64,000 bases of DNA from Chryseobacterium soli (GCF_000737705.1 NZ_JPRH01000004.1:1-64000); one strand, 5' to 3'; positions 36,226-45,664 are shown, counted from the stretch's first letter. Notes: generated from the letters alone by a model not told the origin. Numbers and translations: made by a program.

Positions 36226-38127
36226 ATGAAAAAAATTCTACTTCCTATTATTTTATTTTCGTCATTTTTTTCCGCGCAGGCTCCTGCAGGGTATTATGAT
36301 GGAACCGCCGGATTGACCGGATATGCCCTGAAAGCAAAAATTCATACGATAATTGCGCAAAATACAATCAGCTGGCATTATGGAGACCTTCCTAATTATT
36401 ATAACCAAACTGATCTGGATAAATATTATGACCACGATGCCACCAATACGACCTATTTATTAGATCTTTATTCCGAAATTCCGTCAGGTCCGGATGCTTA
36501 TGAGTACATATCAACACAGTTGATTTCCGGTGCCGGTGCAGAAGGGTTAGGGTACAACAGAGAACATATGATGCCTCAAAGTACTTTTAGCACCAGCTCA
36601 AGTGTGAGTGATTATCCTATGTATTCTGATTTGAATTTTCTGATTCCTGTAGATGCACGAATCAATCAGTTAAGGAATAATTATCCTTATGGAGTTGGAG
36701 GAAATACCAATTTCTATGTTTTCACCAATGGATCGCGGATAAGCAATGGATCAATTCCCAATTATCCTTATGTAGGAAGGGTTTATGAACCTATTAATGA
36801 GTTTAAAGGCGATATTGCCCGAACGTTATTATATTTCGCAGTACGGTATGAAGGGAAATTAGGTTCATTCAATACCGCATACACAACTTCCGCAAATATA
36901 ACTCCTGCTACCGATCAATGTCCGCTTGACGGCACAGAAGAAAGAGCTATTGATTTGCCTTATATTGAAATGCTGAAACAGTGGAGCGCTCTAGATCCCG
37001 TTTCTCAGCGAGAAATCGACAGAAATAATGCTGTCTATGCTATTCAAAAAAACAGAAACCCTTTTATTGATCATCCAGAATGGGTGAATGTAGTCTGGTC
37101 CGAAACACCGGATGGTGTTGCTCCGTTGGCTCCGACTTCATTAACGTCCACCCAACAGAATGCTAATTTCGTAACACTTAATTGGAATGCTACTTCGGAT
37201 ACGGACATACTAGGATACAGGATTTACATGAATGGTTCCGCAACACCGGTTGCTACCACTAAAAATACATCTATAAGCATCGACCATCTGGATCCGTCAA
37301 CTACCTATACTTTTACTGTCAAAGCTTTTGATAAAGGATACTTGGAGTCACCTTTCAGTAATGTGGCTACTGCGGTTACTTTGCCTTCGGATTCTTATTC
37401 CAAAGATCTTATGATTGTAAAGTATATTGAGGGTTCAGGAAATAATAAAGCCCTGGAAATCGTCAATAAAACCGGTCATGAAGTTAATTTAAATAACTAC
37501 AGGATCAATATTCACCTGAAAAATCCATCCACCGGAAACTTTTATAATGCAGATACTTATGAATTGGAAGGGAAGGTTGGAAATAATGAGAGTTTTGTTA
37601 TCCTGAATCCCAATGCTACATTATCATGCTACTCTAATAGTCAGGCGAAATTTGTGACCGCTTCAGATCCTATGACCTTTACAGGAGAAAATTATGTAGA
37701 GCTGGCTTATAATAAAACTCTTACTGTAGATGCAATTGGGGTGAAATACACAAGTAACAGCAATGCAAACATTTCTTTGTACAGAAAAGCAGCCATCAAC
37801 CAGCCAACAACTACATTCAACAGCAGTGAATGGGATTCTTATCCAATCAACTACTGTCTCAACTTAGGAAGCACGCTGTCTGCTTCTGATTGGGTTGCCG
37901 GAAATGAAGAGTTTACAATATATCCGAATCCGGTAAATGAGAATATCTTTGTGAATGGTAAAATTGAGGGGATTAAAGATGCAAAAATCTTAGATTTCTC
38001 AGGAAGACTTATATATTCCGAAAAAATTCCGTTTAAAAATAAGAAGAACATTTCTGTACAGAACATCACTGCAGGAAATTATTTATTACAGCTGGATGGA
38101 AAGGTATATCCGTTTATTAAAAAATAA
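36226..38127 (+). CDS. Secreted endonuclease I with FN3, lamin-tail and T9SS domains
   Basis: 633 residues: signal peptide (to about 18, FFSAQ) and an endonuclease I domain (about 20-300). That domain has the metal-dependent motif GYNREHMMPQSTF (H114) and the C-terminal QKNRNPFIDHPEW. A fibronectin type III domain (about 308-388), a lamin-tail-like beta domain (about 393-540, KALEIVNKTGHEVNLNNYRI) and a T9SS sorting tail (IYPNPVNE ... YPFIKK) follow. It should be secreted and degrade DNA or RNA outside the cell, for nutrients or biofilm DNA. Confidence 0.9.
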   Translation: MKKILLPIILFSSFFSAQAPAGYYDGTAGLTGYALKAKIHTIIAQNTISWHYGDLPNYYNQTDLDKYYDHDATNTTYLLDLYSEIPSGPDAYEYISTQLISGAGAEGLGYNREHMMPQSTFSTSSSVSDYPMYSDLNFLIPVDARINQLRNNYPYGVGGNTNFYVFTNGSRISNGSIPNYPYVGRVYEPINEFKGDIARTLLYFAVRYEGKLGSFNTAYTTSANITPATDQCPLDGTEERAIDLPYIEMLKQWSALDPVSQREIDRNNAVYAIQKNRNPFIDHPEWVNVVWSETPDGVAPLAPTSLTSTQQNANFVTLNWNATSDTDILGYRIYMNGSATPVATTKNTSISIDHLDPSTTYTFTVKAFDKGYLESPFSNVATAVTLPSDSYSKDLMIVKYIEGSGNNKALEIVNKTGHEVNLNNYRINIHLKNPSTGNFYNADTYELEGKVGNNESFVILNPNATLSCYSNSQAKFVTASDPMTFTGENYVELAYNKTLTVDAIGVKYTSNSNANISLYRKAAINQPTTTFNSSEWDSYPINYCLNLGSTLSASDWVAGNEEFTIYPNPVNENIFVNGKIEGIKDAKILDFSGRLIYSEKIPFKNKKNISVQNITAGNYLLQLDGKVYPFIKK

Positions 38128-38196
38128 TTTCAACTACTTTTTTTTAAAGATAAGCGGTTGTATAAACCGTAAAAACCTTGTATTGAATGCATAATT

Positions 38197-38275
38197 GATA
38201 TAAGCAGATTCACTAATAATTAATATCTATAAGTGTTTCTGCTTATATCTTTTATTTATAAGTAATTATGCTTAT
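38197..38275. promoter_or_regulatory. Three evenly spaced operator-like repeats upstream of satD
   Basis: The motif ATAAG-N8-CTTAT occurs at 38200-38217 (second half CTAAT), 38229-38246 and 38258-38275. The starts are exactly 29 bases apart. The last copy overlaps the -7 element at 38273. A longer perfect 12-bp inverted repeat (GATATAAGCAGA, 38197-38208 and 38238-38249) links the first two. The layout fits cooperative repression by a dimeric regulator, possibly SatD itself, which has a C-terminal HTH. Confidence 0.65.
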
Positions 38276-38280
38276 ATTTG
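38273..38280 (+). promoter_or_regulatory. -7 element of satD-DUF3307
   Basis: TATATTTG, ending 4 bases before the ATG at 38285. Transcription should begin at or just at the start codon, so the mRNA is probably leaderless. Confidence 0.65.
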
Positions 38281-38284
38281 CAAA

Positions 38285-38890
38285 ATGATAGCGGTCATTA
38301 CCGGTGATATTATAAATTCGCAGCACGCAGACACTGAAGTTTGGATTACCAAACTAAAGAATCTCCTGGAATCCTGGGGGAGCTCACCCCTAACATGGGA
38401 AATTTACAGAGGAGACGAATTCCAGTTTAAATGTAATATTGATGTTGTTTTCTGGCGTTTTTTAGCCATAAAATCTCTTATAAGAAGTCAGGAAAATTTA
38501 GATGTAAGAATTGCCATAGGCATCGGTGAAGAAAATTTCTCCTCAGAGAAAATCACGGAATCTAATGGAACCGCTTATGTGCATTCCGGACGATTACTGG
38601 ATGAATTGAAAAGTGGCGGACATACCGTTTCCATTAAAACTTCCAATGAATCGGTAGACCGGGATCTTAATATACTCCTGAAATGGTCTTCCAAAGACTT
38701 TGACAGCTGGACGATGGCTACTGCAGAAATCATTCATGAAATGATCATGAATAAGGACAACACTCAGGAAGATCTCGCAAAGAAATTTGCAATTTCTCAA
38801 TCCTCAGTAAGCCAGCGATTGAAACGGGCTAACTACGAGCTTATCATAGAAACTAATCAATATTTTAGAAAGAAAATTTCGGAACTGTAA
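38285..38890 (+). CDS. SatD-family protein with C-terminal helix-turn-helix
   Basis: 201 residues. The N-terminal domain (1-150) has VITGDIINSQ and EIYRGDEFQFK, the SatD family signature; these acidic positions (D8, D44) sit in a layout that recalls nucleotide-cyclase-like folds. Residues 158-183 form a clear HTH (NTQEDLAKKFAISQSSVSQR). Biochemical function is unknown. The gene is followed after 3 bases by a DUF3307 membrane protein, and three palindromic repeats lie in its promoter. An autoregulatory role is inferred. Confidence 0.82.
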   Translation: MIAVITGDIINSQHADTEVWITKLKNLLESWGSSPLTWEIYRGDEFQFKCNIDVVFWRFLAIKSLIRSQENLDVRIAIGIGEENFSSEKITESNGTAYVHSGRLLDELKSGGHTVSIKTSNESVDRDLNILLKWSSKDFDSWTMATAEIIHEMIMNKDNTQEDLAKKFAISQSSVSQRLKRANYELIIETNQYFRKKISEL

Positions 38891-38893
38891 AAA

Positions 38894-39589
38894 ATGATTT
38901 TCACTAAACTCATATTGGCTCACCTACTCGGAGATTTTGTTCTTCAGCCAGATTCATGGGTTGCAGATAAAGAAAACCGAAGGCTGAAAAGCAAGTATCT
39001 GTATTTTCACGTTCTCATTCATACTGTTCTCAGCTTTATATTTCTTTGGGATGTACAGCTGTGGTGGGTAGCTGTTTTGGTGGGTGTTTCCCATTTCATG
39101 ATCGATGCCTGCAAGCTTGTTTTCCAAAAGACGAAAAATAAGAAAAGGTGGTTTTTAATCGACCAGCTTCTTCATATCCTGGTTATTGCAGGAGTTTCAT
39201 TCTATTTTCAGGAATTTAATTTTGAGTTTTTAGAAAATCAAAATTTCCTGAAGATACTTATGGCTGCCTTGTTTTTAACTACTCCGGCTTCAATTTTTAT
39301 TAAAATTTTACTGTCTTCATGGACGCCGGTTCCGGAGACCAATAATACAATACAAACCGAATCTTTAGCAAGTGCAGGAAAATATATCGGAATTTTAGAA
39401 CGTTTATTAGTCTTCACTTTTATTATGGTAAACCACTGGGAAGGAGTGGGGTTTATGGTCGCTGCAAAATCTGTTTTCAGATTCAGTGATCTGGCACAGG
39501 CCAAACAAAGAAAACTAACGGAGTATGTACTGATCGGCACGCTCTTAAGCTTTGGAATGGCTGTTTTGATTGGAATTTTAATTCAATAA
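38894..39589 (+). CDS. DUF3307 integral membrane protein
   Basis: 231 residues with about six or seven predicted membrane helices. The N-terminal block [18 protein letters not shown] followed by a conserved HxxxH-type helix ([16 protein letters not shown]) and [13 protein letters not shown] is the DUF3307 signature. Conserved Asp/His residues in the first three helices suggest a metal site or enzyme in the membrane, but no activity is known. It is translationally linked to satD. purC follows after 31 bases. Confidence 0.82.
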   Translation: MIFTKLILAHLLGDFVLQPDSWVADKENRRLKSKYLYFHVLIHTVLSFIFLWDVQLWWVAVLVGVSHFMIDACKLVFQKTKNKKRWFLIDQLLHILVIAGVSFYFQEFNFEFLENQNFLKILMAALFLTTPASIFIKILLSSWTPVPETNNTIQTESLASAGKYIGILERLLVFTFIMVNHWEGVGFMVAAKSVFRFSDLAQAKQRKLTEYVLIGTLLSFGMAVLIGILIQ

Positions 39590-39620
39590 TATAAATCTAA
39601 CTATAAAGACAATTTTAGAA

Positions 39621-40340
39621 ATGGAAAAGAAAGAAATGTTGTACGAAGGTAAAGCGAAACAAGTTTTTGCTACCGATAACCCTGATCAAGTAGTCGTGCG
39701 TTTTAAAGACGATGCTACAGCATTTAATGCTCAAAAAAGAGGGCAGGTTGATTTGAAAGGCGAAATGAACAACGCCATCACCACTCTTATCTTTGAATAC
39801 TTAAATGAAAAAGGGATTAAAACTCATTTCATTAAACAATTGGACGAGAGAGAGCAATTGGTAAAAAAAGTGTCTATTATTCCTTTAGAAATGGTGGTAA
39901 GAAACTATTCTGCAGGAAGTATGGCACAGAGACTAGGAGTAGAAGAAGGAATCAAATCTCCGGTAACGATTTTTGATATCTGCTACAAAAAAGATGAATT
40001 AGGAGATCCGCTTATCAATGATCATCATGCTGTGTTCTTAGGAGCTGCAACGTATGAGGAACTTACTGAGATGTATAAATTAACAGGAGAGATCAATGAA
40101 ATCCTGATCGATCTTTTTGATAAAATGAATATCATTCTTGTAGATTTCAAAATCGAATTGGGTAAAACCTCAGACGGTGAAATCATCCTAGCTGACGAAA
40201 TTTCTCCTGATACCTGCAGACTGTGGGATAAGGATACAATGAAAAAATTAGATAAAGACCGTTTCCGTAGAGATTTGGGAGAGGTAACTGAAGCATATGT
40301 TGAGATCTACAACAGATTGAAGACATTGCTTGCTAAATAA
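39621..40340 (+). CDS. purC: Phosphoribosylaminoimidazole-succinocarboxamide synthase
   Basis: This 239-residue SAICAR synthetase joins aspartate to CAIR in purine synthesis. Motifs: [45 protein letters not shown] and the [13 protein letters not shown] segment. Length is normal. It is preceded closely by the DUF3307 gene and followed by purF after a repeat-containing gap. Confidence 0.97.
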   Translation: MEKKEMLYEGKAKQVFATDNPDQVVVRFKDDATAFNAQKRGQVDLKGEMNNAITTLIFEYLNEKGIKTHFIKQLDEREQLVKKVSIIPLEMVVRNYSAGSMAQRLGVEEGIKSPVTIFDICYKKDELGDPLINDHHAVFLGAATYEELTEMYKLTGEINEILIDLFDKMNIILVDFKIELGKTSDGEIILADEISPDTCRLWDKDTMKKLDKDRFRRDLGEVTEAYVEIYNRLKTLLAK

Positions 40341-40341
40341 T

Positions 40342-40433
40342 TGAAGCTTAAAGCCAGAAGTTGGCAGCTGGAAGTCCTTAGAAATCAAAAGAAGTTTATC
40401 ATATAGCTTCGGATTTCAGACTTCCAGCTTCCA
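40342..40433. repeat. Intergenic REP-like palindrome between purC and purF
   Basis: AGCTGGAAGTC (40366-40376) and GACTTCCAGCT (40419-40429) form an 11-bp inverted repeat with partly matching flanks (TTGAAGCTTAAAG, GGAAGC-type words). It lacks a U-run and lies within an operon-like gene pair. This word pattern looks like a dispersed intergenic repeat rather than a terminator. Confidence 0.5.
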
Positions 40434-40458
40434 TCATTATAATTTAGAAAAAATAGAA

Positions 40459-41958
40459 ATGAAAAGTTTAGACATTCATAAAAGTGAATATTTAAAACAA
40501 TTTAAAGACCAGCCTTACGGAAGAAATCTCTTCAGAACGCAGGACGAAGAAAGACTGGATGCTCCCAATGAGGAATGCGGTATTTTCGGAATGTATTCTG
40601 ATGATGATCTTGATACATTTTCTCTTTCGCAGTTCGGGCTTTTTGCATTACAGCACAGAGGCCAGGAAGCATGTGGTATTTCTGTTTTGAAAAATGGAAA
40701 GATCAATAACCTGAAAGATGAAGGATTGGTTTTAGATGTTTATAAAGAAATCCAGGATCCGGAAGCTTTTATGGGAAATTCTGCAATAGGGCATACCCGT
40801 TATACCACTGCAGGAGACAAAAAGAAGTATAATTTTCAGCCATTTTTTGCCAAAAATGAATATGATCAGATTATACTTTCTATTGCACATAACGGTAACC
40901 TTACCAATGCAAGAGAATTGAAAAATGAATTGGAAGCAGAAGGGGTAGTATTCAGAGCCACTTCGGATTCCGAGGTTATTTTAAGATTAATTCAAAAAAA
41001 TCTTGACCTTGGGCTGCGTGCTGCTATCAAAGCTACCATGGAAAAAATTGAAGGCGCTTATTCTGTGGTTGGAATGACGAGAAATAAATTTTTCGCTTTC
41101 CGTGATTTCAATGGAATCCGTCCTTTAGTATTAGGAGCAGTCAATGAAAATACATACGTTGTTGCTTCAGAATCCGTAGCATTAGATGCCGTAGGTGCTC
41201 AGTATGTAAGAGATATTTTACCGGGAGAAATCATTTACACCAATGAAAATGAGCCTGGTAAACTTAATTCTTACATGGTTAATGAAGAAAAAGGGAAACA
41301 AAGAATCTGTTCTTTTGAATATATTTACTTTGCAAGACCCGATTCTACATTAGAAAATATCAATGTTTACGAAATCAGAGAAAAATCTGGTGAGAAAATC
41401 TGGGAGCAGGCACCTGTAGATGCTGATATCGTGATTGGGGTTCCGGATTCCGGAGTTCCGGCTGCTATCGGTTTTTCAAAGGCTTCAGGTATCCCTTTCC
41501 GCCCTGTTTTAATTAAAAACAGATACATCGGAAGAAGTTTCATCGTTCCTACACAGGAAATGAGAGAAAGGGTAGTGAACCTTAAGTTGAACCCGATCAT
41601 TTCAGAGATTAAAGATAAAAGGGTAGTCATCATAGACGACTCTATTGTTCGTGGAACCACATCAAAAAGACTGGTAAAGATTTTAAAAGACGCAGGAGTA
41701 AAAGAAATTCATTTCAGAAGTGTTTCTCCGCCGATTATAGCACCTTGCTACCTTGGGATTGATACACCGTCGAAAGATGACCTAATCTCTGCAAATATGA
41801 CTACCGAAGAGCTTAGAGATTATCTGGGAGTAGATTCTTTAGAATTTTTAAGTACAGAAAACTTAAAAGAAATCTTAGGATCTTCCAACCACTGTTTCGG
41901 ATGCTTTACAGAAGAATATCCTGTAGAAAAAGGAGAAGAAATAGAACTGTTCAATTAA
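40459..41958 (+). CDS. purF: Amidophosphoribosyltransferase
   Basis: 499 residues. It transfers the glutamine amide to PRPP, the first purine step. Cleavage of the N-terminal 39 residues would expose nucleophile C40 (NEECGIFGMY). Glutaminase motifs: LQHRGQEACGI, GHTRYTTAG, IAHNGNLTN. The PRTase PRPP loop is VVIIDDSIVRGTTS. Cysteines in the C-terminal SSNHCFGCFTEEYP could ligate the 4Fe-4S cluster of the B. subtilis-type enzyme, together with the one in IAPCYLGID. Ends at the terminator 41982-42015. Confidence 0.96.
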   Translation: MKSLDIHKSEYLKQFKDQPYGRNLFRTQDEERLDAPNEECGIFGMYSDDDLDTFSLSQFGLFALQHRGQEACGISVLKNGKINNLKDEGLVLDVYKEIQDPEAFMGNSAIGHTRYTTAGDKKKYNFQPFFAKNEYDQIILSIAHNGNLTNARELKNELEAEGVVFRATSDSEVILRLIQKNLDLGLRAAIKATMEKIEGAYSVVGMTRNKFFAFRDFNGIRPLVLGAVNENTYVVASESVALDAVGAQYVRDILPGEIIYTNENEPGKLNSYMVNEEKGKQRICSFEYIYFARPDSTLENINVYEIREKSGEKIWEQAPVDADIVIGVPDSGVPAAIGFSKASGIPFRPVLIKNRYIGRSFIVPTQEMRERVVNLKLNPIISEIKDKRVVIIDDSIVRGTTSKRLVKILKDAGVKEIHFRSVSPPIIAPCYLGIDTPSKDDLISANMTTEELRDYLGVDSLEFLSTENLKEILGSSNHCFGCFTEEYPVEKGEEIELFN

Positions 41959-41981
41959 TCATTGAATGACAATAAAAAATG

Positions 41982-42015
41982 AAAAGGCCAGGTTTAATAA
42001 TAAGCCTGGCCTTTT
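41982..42015. terminator. Terminator after purF
   Basis: AAAAGGCCAGG and CCTGGCCTTTT, a perfect 11-bp stem with T-rich flanks on both strands; also suits the convergent barrel gene ending at 42042. Confidence 0.9.
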
Positions 42016-42041
42016 CTATAGAAGTTAAAAAATTGGTTGTA

Positions 42042-42755
42042 TTAAAACTTATAATTTAAACCCAGTTGAAATACTCTGTGGTTTAATGGATCTGTACCTT
42101 CAGGCTTGCTGTTTCTCATGTCAGTAAGACTGTTTACATATCTTGCATTGATTCCTAAATGCGGAGTGAAATCATATCCTAATCCTAAACCAAGACCCAG
42201 GTTGAATTTGTTCACATCGTCTTTATTAAGGTCTTCTGAATGAGATGCTGTTTGAGTAGTAGTAACTCCTGCTGTAGTTGTGGAAACTGTTCTGTCACCC
42301 TTCGTTTTACCATCTAGGAAATAACTGAATTCAGGACCTGCTTCAATATAAAAATTACGGGTAGGTCTCATTTGAAGCATCAACGGAACTGAAACATAGT
42401 TCATCGTTATTTTATCTTCATTTTTAGTCTTTACATTGGTTGCTCCCGTTGTTACATCTGTAGACGAAAGAACACTTCTTGCTCCTAATTGGTTGTATAG
42501 TACCTCCGGCTGAACACTAAACTTTTCAGAAAGTGGAATATTAACAAACACCCCAGCATGAAATCCAATTTTTTGATTGTTAAGGCTTAATTCCTGCGAA
42601 TTGAATGAAGCCGCATTTCCTCCCCCTTTAATACCAAATCTAATAGGTGGCTTTTCTTGTTTAAGTGGAGCCGCTGCTACTGTTTTTGTTTCCGTTTCTT
42701 GAGCAAATGCTAATGTGCCAACGACCATTGCTAGTCCTAGGAATAACTTATTCAT
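42042..42755 (-). CDS. Outer membrane beta-barrel protein (PorT-like)
   Basis: 237 residues: signal peptide (to about 18, TLAFAQ), then an eight-strand-like barrel of the outer membrane beta-barrel (PorT-like, OMP_b-brl_2) family. Family hallmarks: RFGIKGGGNAASFN, NIPLSEKFSVQPEVLYNQLG, FYIEAGPEFSYFL and the C-terminal aromatic FQLGLNYKF. It is one of three related genes in a row (42042, 43037, 43722). Function unknown. Confidence 0.88.
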   Translation of the reverse strand: MNKLFLGLAMVVGTLAFAQETETKTVAAAPLKQEKPPIRFGIKGGGNAASFNSQELSLNNQKIGFHAGVFVNIPLSEKFSVQPEVLYNQLGARSVLSSTDVTTGATNVKTKNEDKITMNYVSVPLMLQMRPTRNFYIEAGPEFSYFLDGKTKGDRTVSTTTAGVTTTQTASHSEDLNKDDVNKFNLGLGLGLGYDFTPHLGINARYVNSLTDMRNSKPEGTDPLNHRVFQLGLNYKF

Positions 42756-42814
42756 AATTTCGTTTTTTAATTTTACTATTTAATTTTTGTCCGAATATTC
42801 AACCAGACAGGATT

Positions 42815-42837
42815 TATTTTGCAAATTCCTTGCCAAA
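42815..42837 (-). promoter_or_regulatory. Conserved upstream block shared by two barrel genes
   Basis: On the minus strand TTTGGCAAGGAATTTGCAA plus an A-rich end. It matches the block upstream of the 43722-44372 gene (44444-44466), which reads TTTGGCAAGCAATTTGAAA. TTTG fits a -33 element, and a weak -7 (TAAATCCT) follows at about the right distance. Confidence 0.5.
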
Positions 42838-43036
42838 GTCTCTAATCCTTGATTAATAGGCCTTTGCAAGCATGTTTAGTGTTGAAGAAATGCTTGTGTT
42901 TTTTTTTAAAATTAAAAAGTATGAACAAAAAAATCGGATATTAATTGAACTTTTAATGAATATAATGGAGTTTTATTGACAGATTTTTTTACTTGAGAAA
43001 TATTCTAATTCTTATACAAAAAGAGCAGCCTTATTA

Positions 43037-43627
43037 CTAAAACTGTTCTTTATTACTATTTTTTTTAATATGCATTTTAAATTTATAAGCTACACCAACC
43101 TGAAATGTATTATTTCTCACTGCATCTCCAGTATTATGTTTATAGATGTACGTTAATCCTGCTGTAAATCTTGCAGTAACTCCAAAATTAGAAGTGAAGA
43201 AATAACCGGCTCCAATACCTATTCCCATATTGAATGTATTATAATAATCTTTAATGATCTTTATGTTGCTTCTCCTTGAAGTTATACTGATATTGTTTCC
43301 CGAAGTTCTTGTTTCAGTCCAGCTGTCTTTTGTTTTTCCTCCTAATAATAATCCGAATTCAGGACCTGCTTCTACATAAAGATTGGGGAGAAGATTATAT
43401 TGAAGTATAACAGGCAGCGATACATATCCTAATGACAGGGAACTGTTGTTTTTCATTCTTACCACAATGCCGGGAAGATCATAGCGGGTATCAATTTCTA
43501 TTTTAGAACCTACCTGGTTATAGGAAAATTCAGGCTGAAGACTGAATTTGCCGGCAATTGGGATATTTGCAAAGATTCCTGCATTAATATAGACTGATAT
43601 CATTGAAGGGTGCATAATATTAACCAA
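43037..43627 (-). pseudogene. PorT-like barrel paralogue lacking signal peptide
   Basis: The 196-residue frame aligns with its neighbours from about NAGIFANIPIAGKFSLQPEF to the end. The first 60 or so residues (signal peptide and first strands) are missing: it starts MVNIMHPSMI and joins the barrel directly. Just upstream lies the terminator of the next barrel gene, so no hidden first part exists. Without a signal peptide it cannot reach the outer membrane. The C-terminus also carries a charged, Lys/Asn-rich extension (KMHIKKNSNKEQF). Probably a degraded copy. Confidence 0.7.
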
Positions 43628-43647
43628 CTACATAATACACAACAAAA

Positions 43648-43680
43648 AAAGACCAGCTTTAACAAGTAAAACTGGTCTTT
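43648..43680 (-). terminator. Terminator of the 43722-44372 barrel gene
   Basis: AAAGACCAG and CTGGTCTTT arms with the minus-strand tail TTTTGTTG. Confidence 0.8.
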
Positions 43681-43721
43681 CTATTGAATTTAAAATTTGT
43701 TACTGAATGTTGTAGTGCCTA

Positions 43722-44372
43722 TTATTTGAATTTATAAGCTAATCCTACTTGGAATACGTTGTTTCTTACAGCATCTCCAGAATTATCTTTGTAGATATCT
43801 GTAACTCCAGCTGTATATCTAACAGTAAGTCCTAAGTTTTGAGTGAAATAATACCCTGCACCAATACCAATACCTAAGTTAAATGTATTGAAATCATCTT
43901 TGTTAAGAGATGCTGTTTGGCTAGAGTTGGTATTTCCGTTCGTAGAACTCTTAAATTTGTCTTTAGCGCTTACCAAGAATCCGAATTCCGGACCTGCTTC
44001 TAAATAAAGATTAGGAAGTGCATTGTACTGGAACATTACCGGTACTGCAATATATCCTAGGTTTCTAGAGTAATCTGCTTTGTAGGTATTTCCTGCTGCT
44101 GAAAATTCTCTTGTTACCTTTGATCCTAAATCGTTATAAATAACCTCTGGTTGTACACTGAAAGAACTTGCTAACGGGATGTTTGCAAAAACACCAGCAT
44201 TAAATCCGATTTTTGATTTTGAATCGCTTAAATCAGCTCCGTTTGAAAGTGAAGAAACGTTCATTCCACCTTTTACCCCAAATGTAACTGGGTTTGAAGA
44301 TGAAGTAGGTGTTGTTTGAGCGAATGCTAATGAACTTGCAGTTACTGCTAATCCTAAAATTAACTTTTTCAT
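43722..44372 (-). CDS. Outer membrane beta-barrel protein (PorT-like)
   Basis: 216 residues: signal peptide (to 19, SSLAFAQ) and a barrel with the motifs TFGVKGGMNVSSLSNG, NIPLASSFSVQPEVIYND, YLEAGPEFGFLVS and a terminal FQVGLAYKFK. It is the best-preserved member of the three-gene set and shares an upstream promoter-like block with the 42042 gene. Function unknown; it sits in the outer membrane. Confidence 0.88.
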   Translation of the reverse strand: MKKLILGLAVTASSLAFAQTTPTSSSNPVTFGVKGGMNVSSLSNGADLSDSKSKIGFNAGVFANIPLASSFSVQPEVIYNDLGSKVTREFSAAGNTYKADYSRNLGYIAVPVMFQYNALPNLYLEAGPEFGFLVSAKDKFKSSTNGNTNSSQTASLNKDDFNTFNLGIGIGAGYYFTQNLGLTVRYTAGVTDIYKDNSGDAVRNNVFQVGLAYKFK

Positions 44373-44443
44373 AACTTAATTTTTTTATTTTTTACTATTC
44401 TAATTCTAAATTTTACTACTGTCAATTTTCCGTTGACGCAGAG

Positions 44444-44466
44444 TATCTTTCAAATTGCTTGCCAAA
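44444..44466 (-). promoter_or_regulatory. Conserved upstream block of the barrel gene
   Basis: On the minus strand TTTGGCAAGCAATTTGAAA; the counterpart of 42815-42837. The two blocks differ at few positions although the surrounding DNA is unrelated. Confidence 0.5.
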
Positions 44467-44828
44467 AACAAATTTTATGATAAATGTCAGTGTTAAAATA
44501 AGTTGTTAAAGAAAATACTAAATAATTAAATGTCTGATTATGAGTATTTTAAATTATTAATTAAACACTTGTTTAGAAACGGTATAAATAATTATTACTT
44601 ACAAAAGCAGTTTTTCATAAAAATTTACTAAAAAACGATCATAATTATATAATTTATTAACACTCCTTGATTAGGCTTATAGTCACAATAATAGATAACA
44701 GAATGAAGAATTAATACTCATTAATGATTATGTGTAAAATTGTAATACATGCCTCTTGTGTATATTCGGCTGTTTTTTTTAGACTACCTGCTCTAAAAAG
44801 TGTATTATTACATACTGGTACAATAAAT
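44467..44828. other. AT-rich intergenic region, no gene recognised
   Basis: About 360 bases between divergent genes. A long frame on the plus strand extends the next gene upstream to 44724, but that extension has no conserved look. No RNA gene or clear -7 element was found. Confidence 0.4.
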
Positions 44829-45575
44829 ATGGAACATAAAAAACTAATACAATTTATTGCAGCAATTATAGGATTGGCGATGATTACGATGTTTATATCA
44901 ATGTCGAATACGATATCATATCCTTTCAATATCTACTTAATGATTGGGGTATGTGTTGTAATGCTGTTGCTGGTCATGAAGCTGATTTATGATGTTTTTA
45001 CAGCAGATCCATTGGTGCCGGTCCTTTATCATGATCATCCCGGCCGAAAAATATTCTTCATTTCACCTTACAGAAGCACGACTTTAAGTGTCGTAATGAT
45101 TGTATTCCCTTTGTTTTTCTTTTATCTTTTTGCTCAATTATTTCCTGTGTTTATGAAAGATATTCAAACTGAATCTGTCATTAAGGTTATTACCATAGCA
45201 ATATTCTCTGTTATTATATTGTGTGGAGCTCTCTATTGTTTATTTGAAGGGATAAAACTCTTCATTCGCAGGAAAAAAGTTGTACAGCTGATTATTAATA
45301 ATGACAGCTTTGAGTTTTTACCTATTTACGACTTTGGTTCCACAACCCGAAATACCAATACGTTATCTATGTTTTTTCGTAAAGAAATGAAGAAGGCCTA
45401 TTTCACCGATCAGCTGAGAATAGAAATGGTAAAAGACAAATGGCAGGGAAATAAAATAAGAATGTATGTAGAAGGGGTCAGGTTTTACCTTCCATACCTT
45501 TATAATGATACGAATGAGCTGGAAGAGGTATATCAGACGCTCCAACAGCGTTTGCAAAAGGCAAACAGCCTATAA
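44829..45575 (+). CDS. Multi-pass membrane protein of unknown function
   Basis: 248 residues from the ATG at 44829 (MEHKKLIQF); a longer start at 44724 would add an unlikely 35-residue lead. Four membrane helices (about 5-25, 35-55, 85-105, 120-145) are followed by a cytoplasmic C-terminal domain rich in charged and aromatic residues (FIRRKKVVQLIINNDSFEFLP, VRFYLPYLYNDTNELEEVY). The domain after the helices looks like a bacterial PH-like module; that is my impression only. Function unknown. Ends at the hairpin 45581-45629. Confidence 0.65.
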   Translation: MEHKKLIQFIAAIIGLAMITMFISMSNTISYPFNIYLMIGVCVVMLLLVMKLIYDVFTADPLVPVLYHDHPGRKIFFISPYRSTTLSVVMIVFPLFFFYLFAQLFPVFMKDIQTESVIKVITIAIFSVIILCGALYCLFEGIKLFIRRKKVVQLIINNDSFEFLPIYDFGSTTRNTNTLSMFFRKEMKKAYFTDQLRIEMVKDKWQGNKIRMYVEGVRFYLPYLYNDTNELEEVYQTLQQRLQKANSL

Positions 45576-45580
45576 ATGAC

Positions 45581-45629
45581 AAATTGCCCAAAAATAGGTA
45601 ATGGAAATTAACTTATTTTTGGACAATTT
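45581..45629. terminator. Long hairpin between convergent genes
   Basis: Arms 45581-45599 and 45611-45629 pair over 19 bases with two mismatches (AAATTGCCCAAAAATAGGT in the first arm). It fits a bidirectional terminator between the membrane protein gene and aroB. Confidence 0.75.
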
Positions 45630-45664
45630 TAGAAGGTATTTTTTAATTATAATGAAAATCTGGA

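Noticed and set aside
38197..38275. 29-base periodic repeats as a CRISPR array
   Set aside because: Three short palindromic sites within a promoter, no unique spacers; operators fit better.
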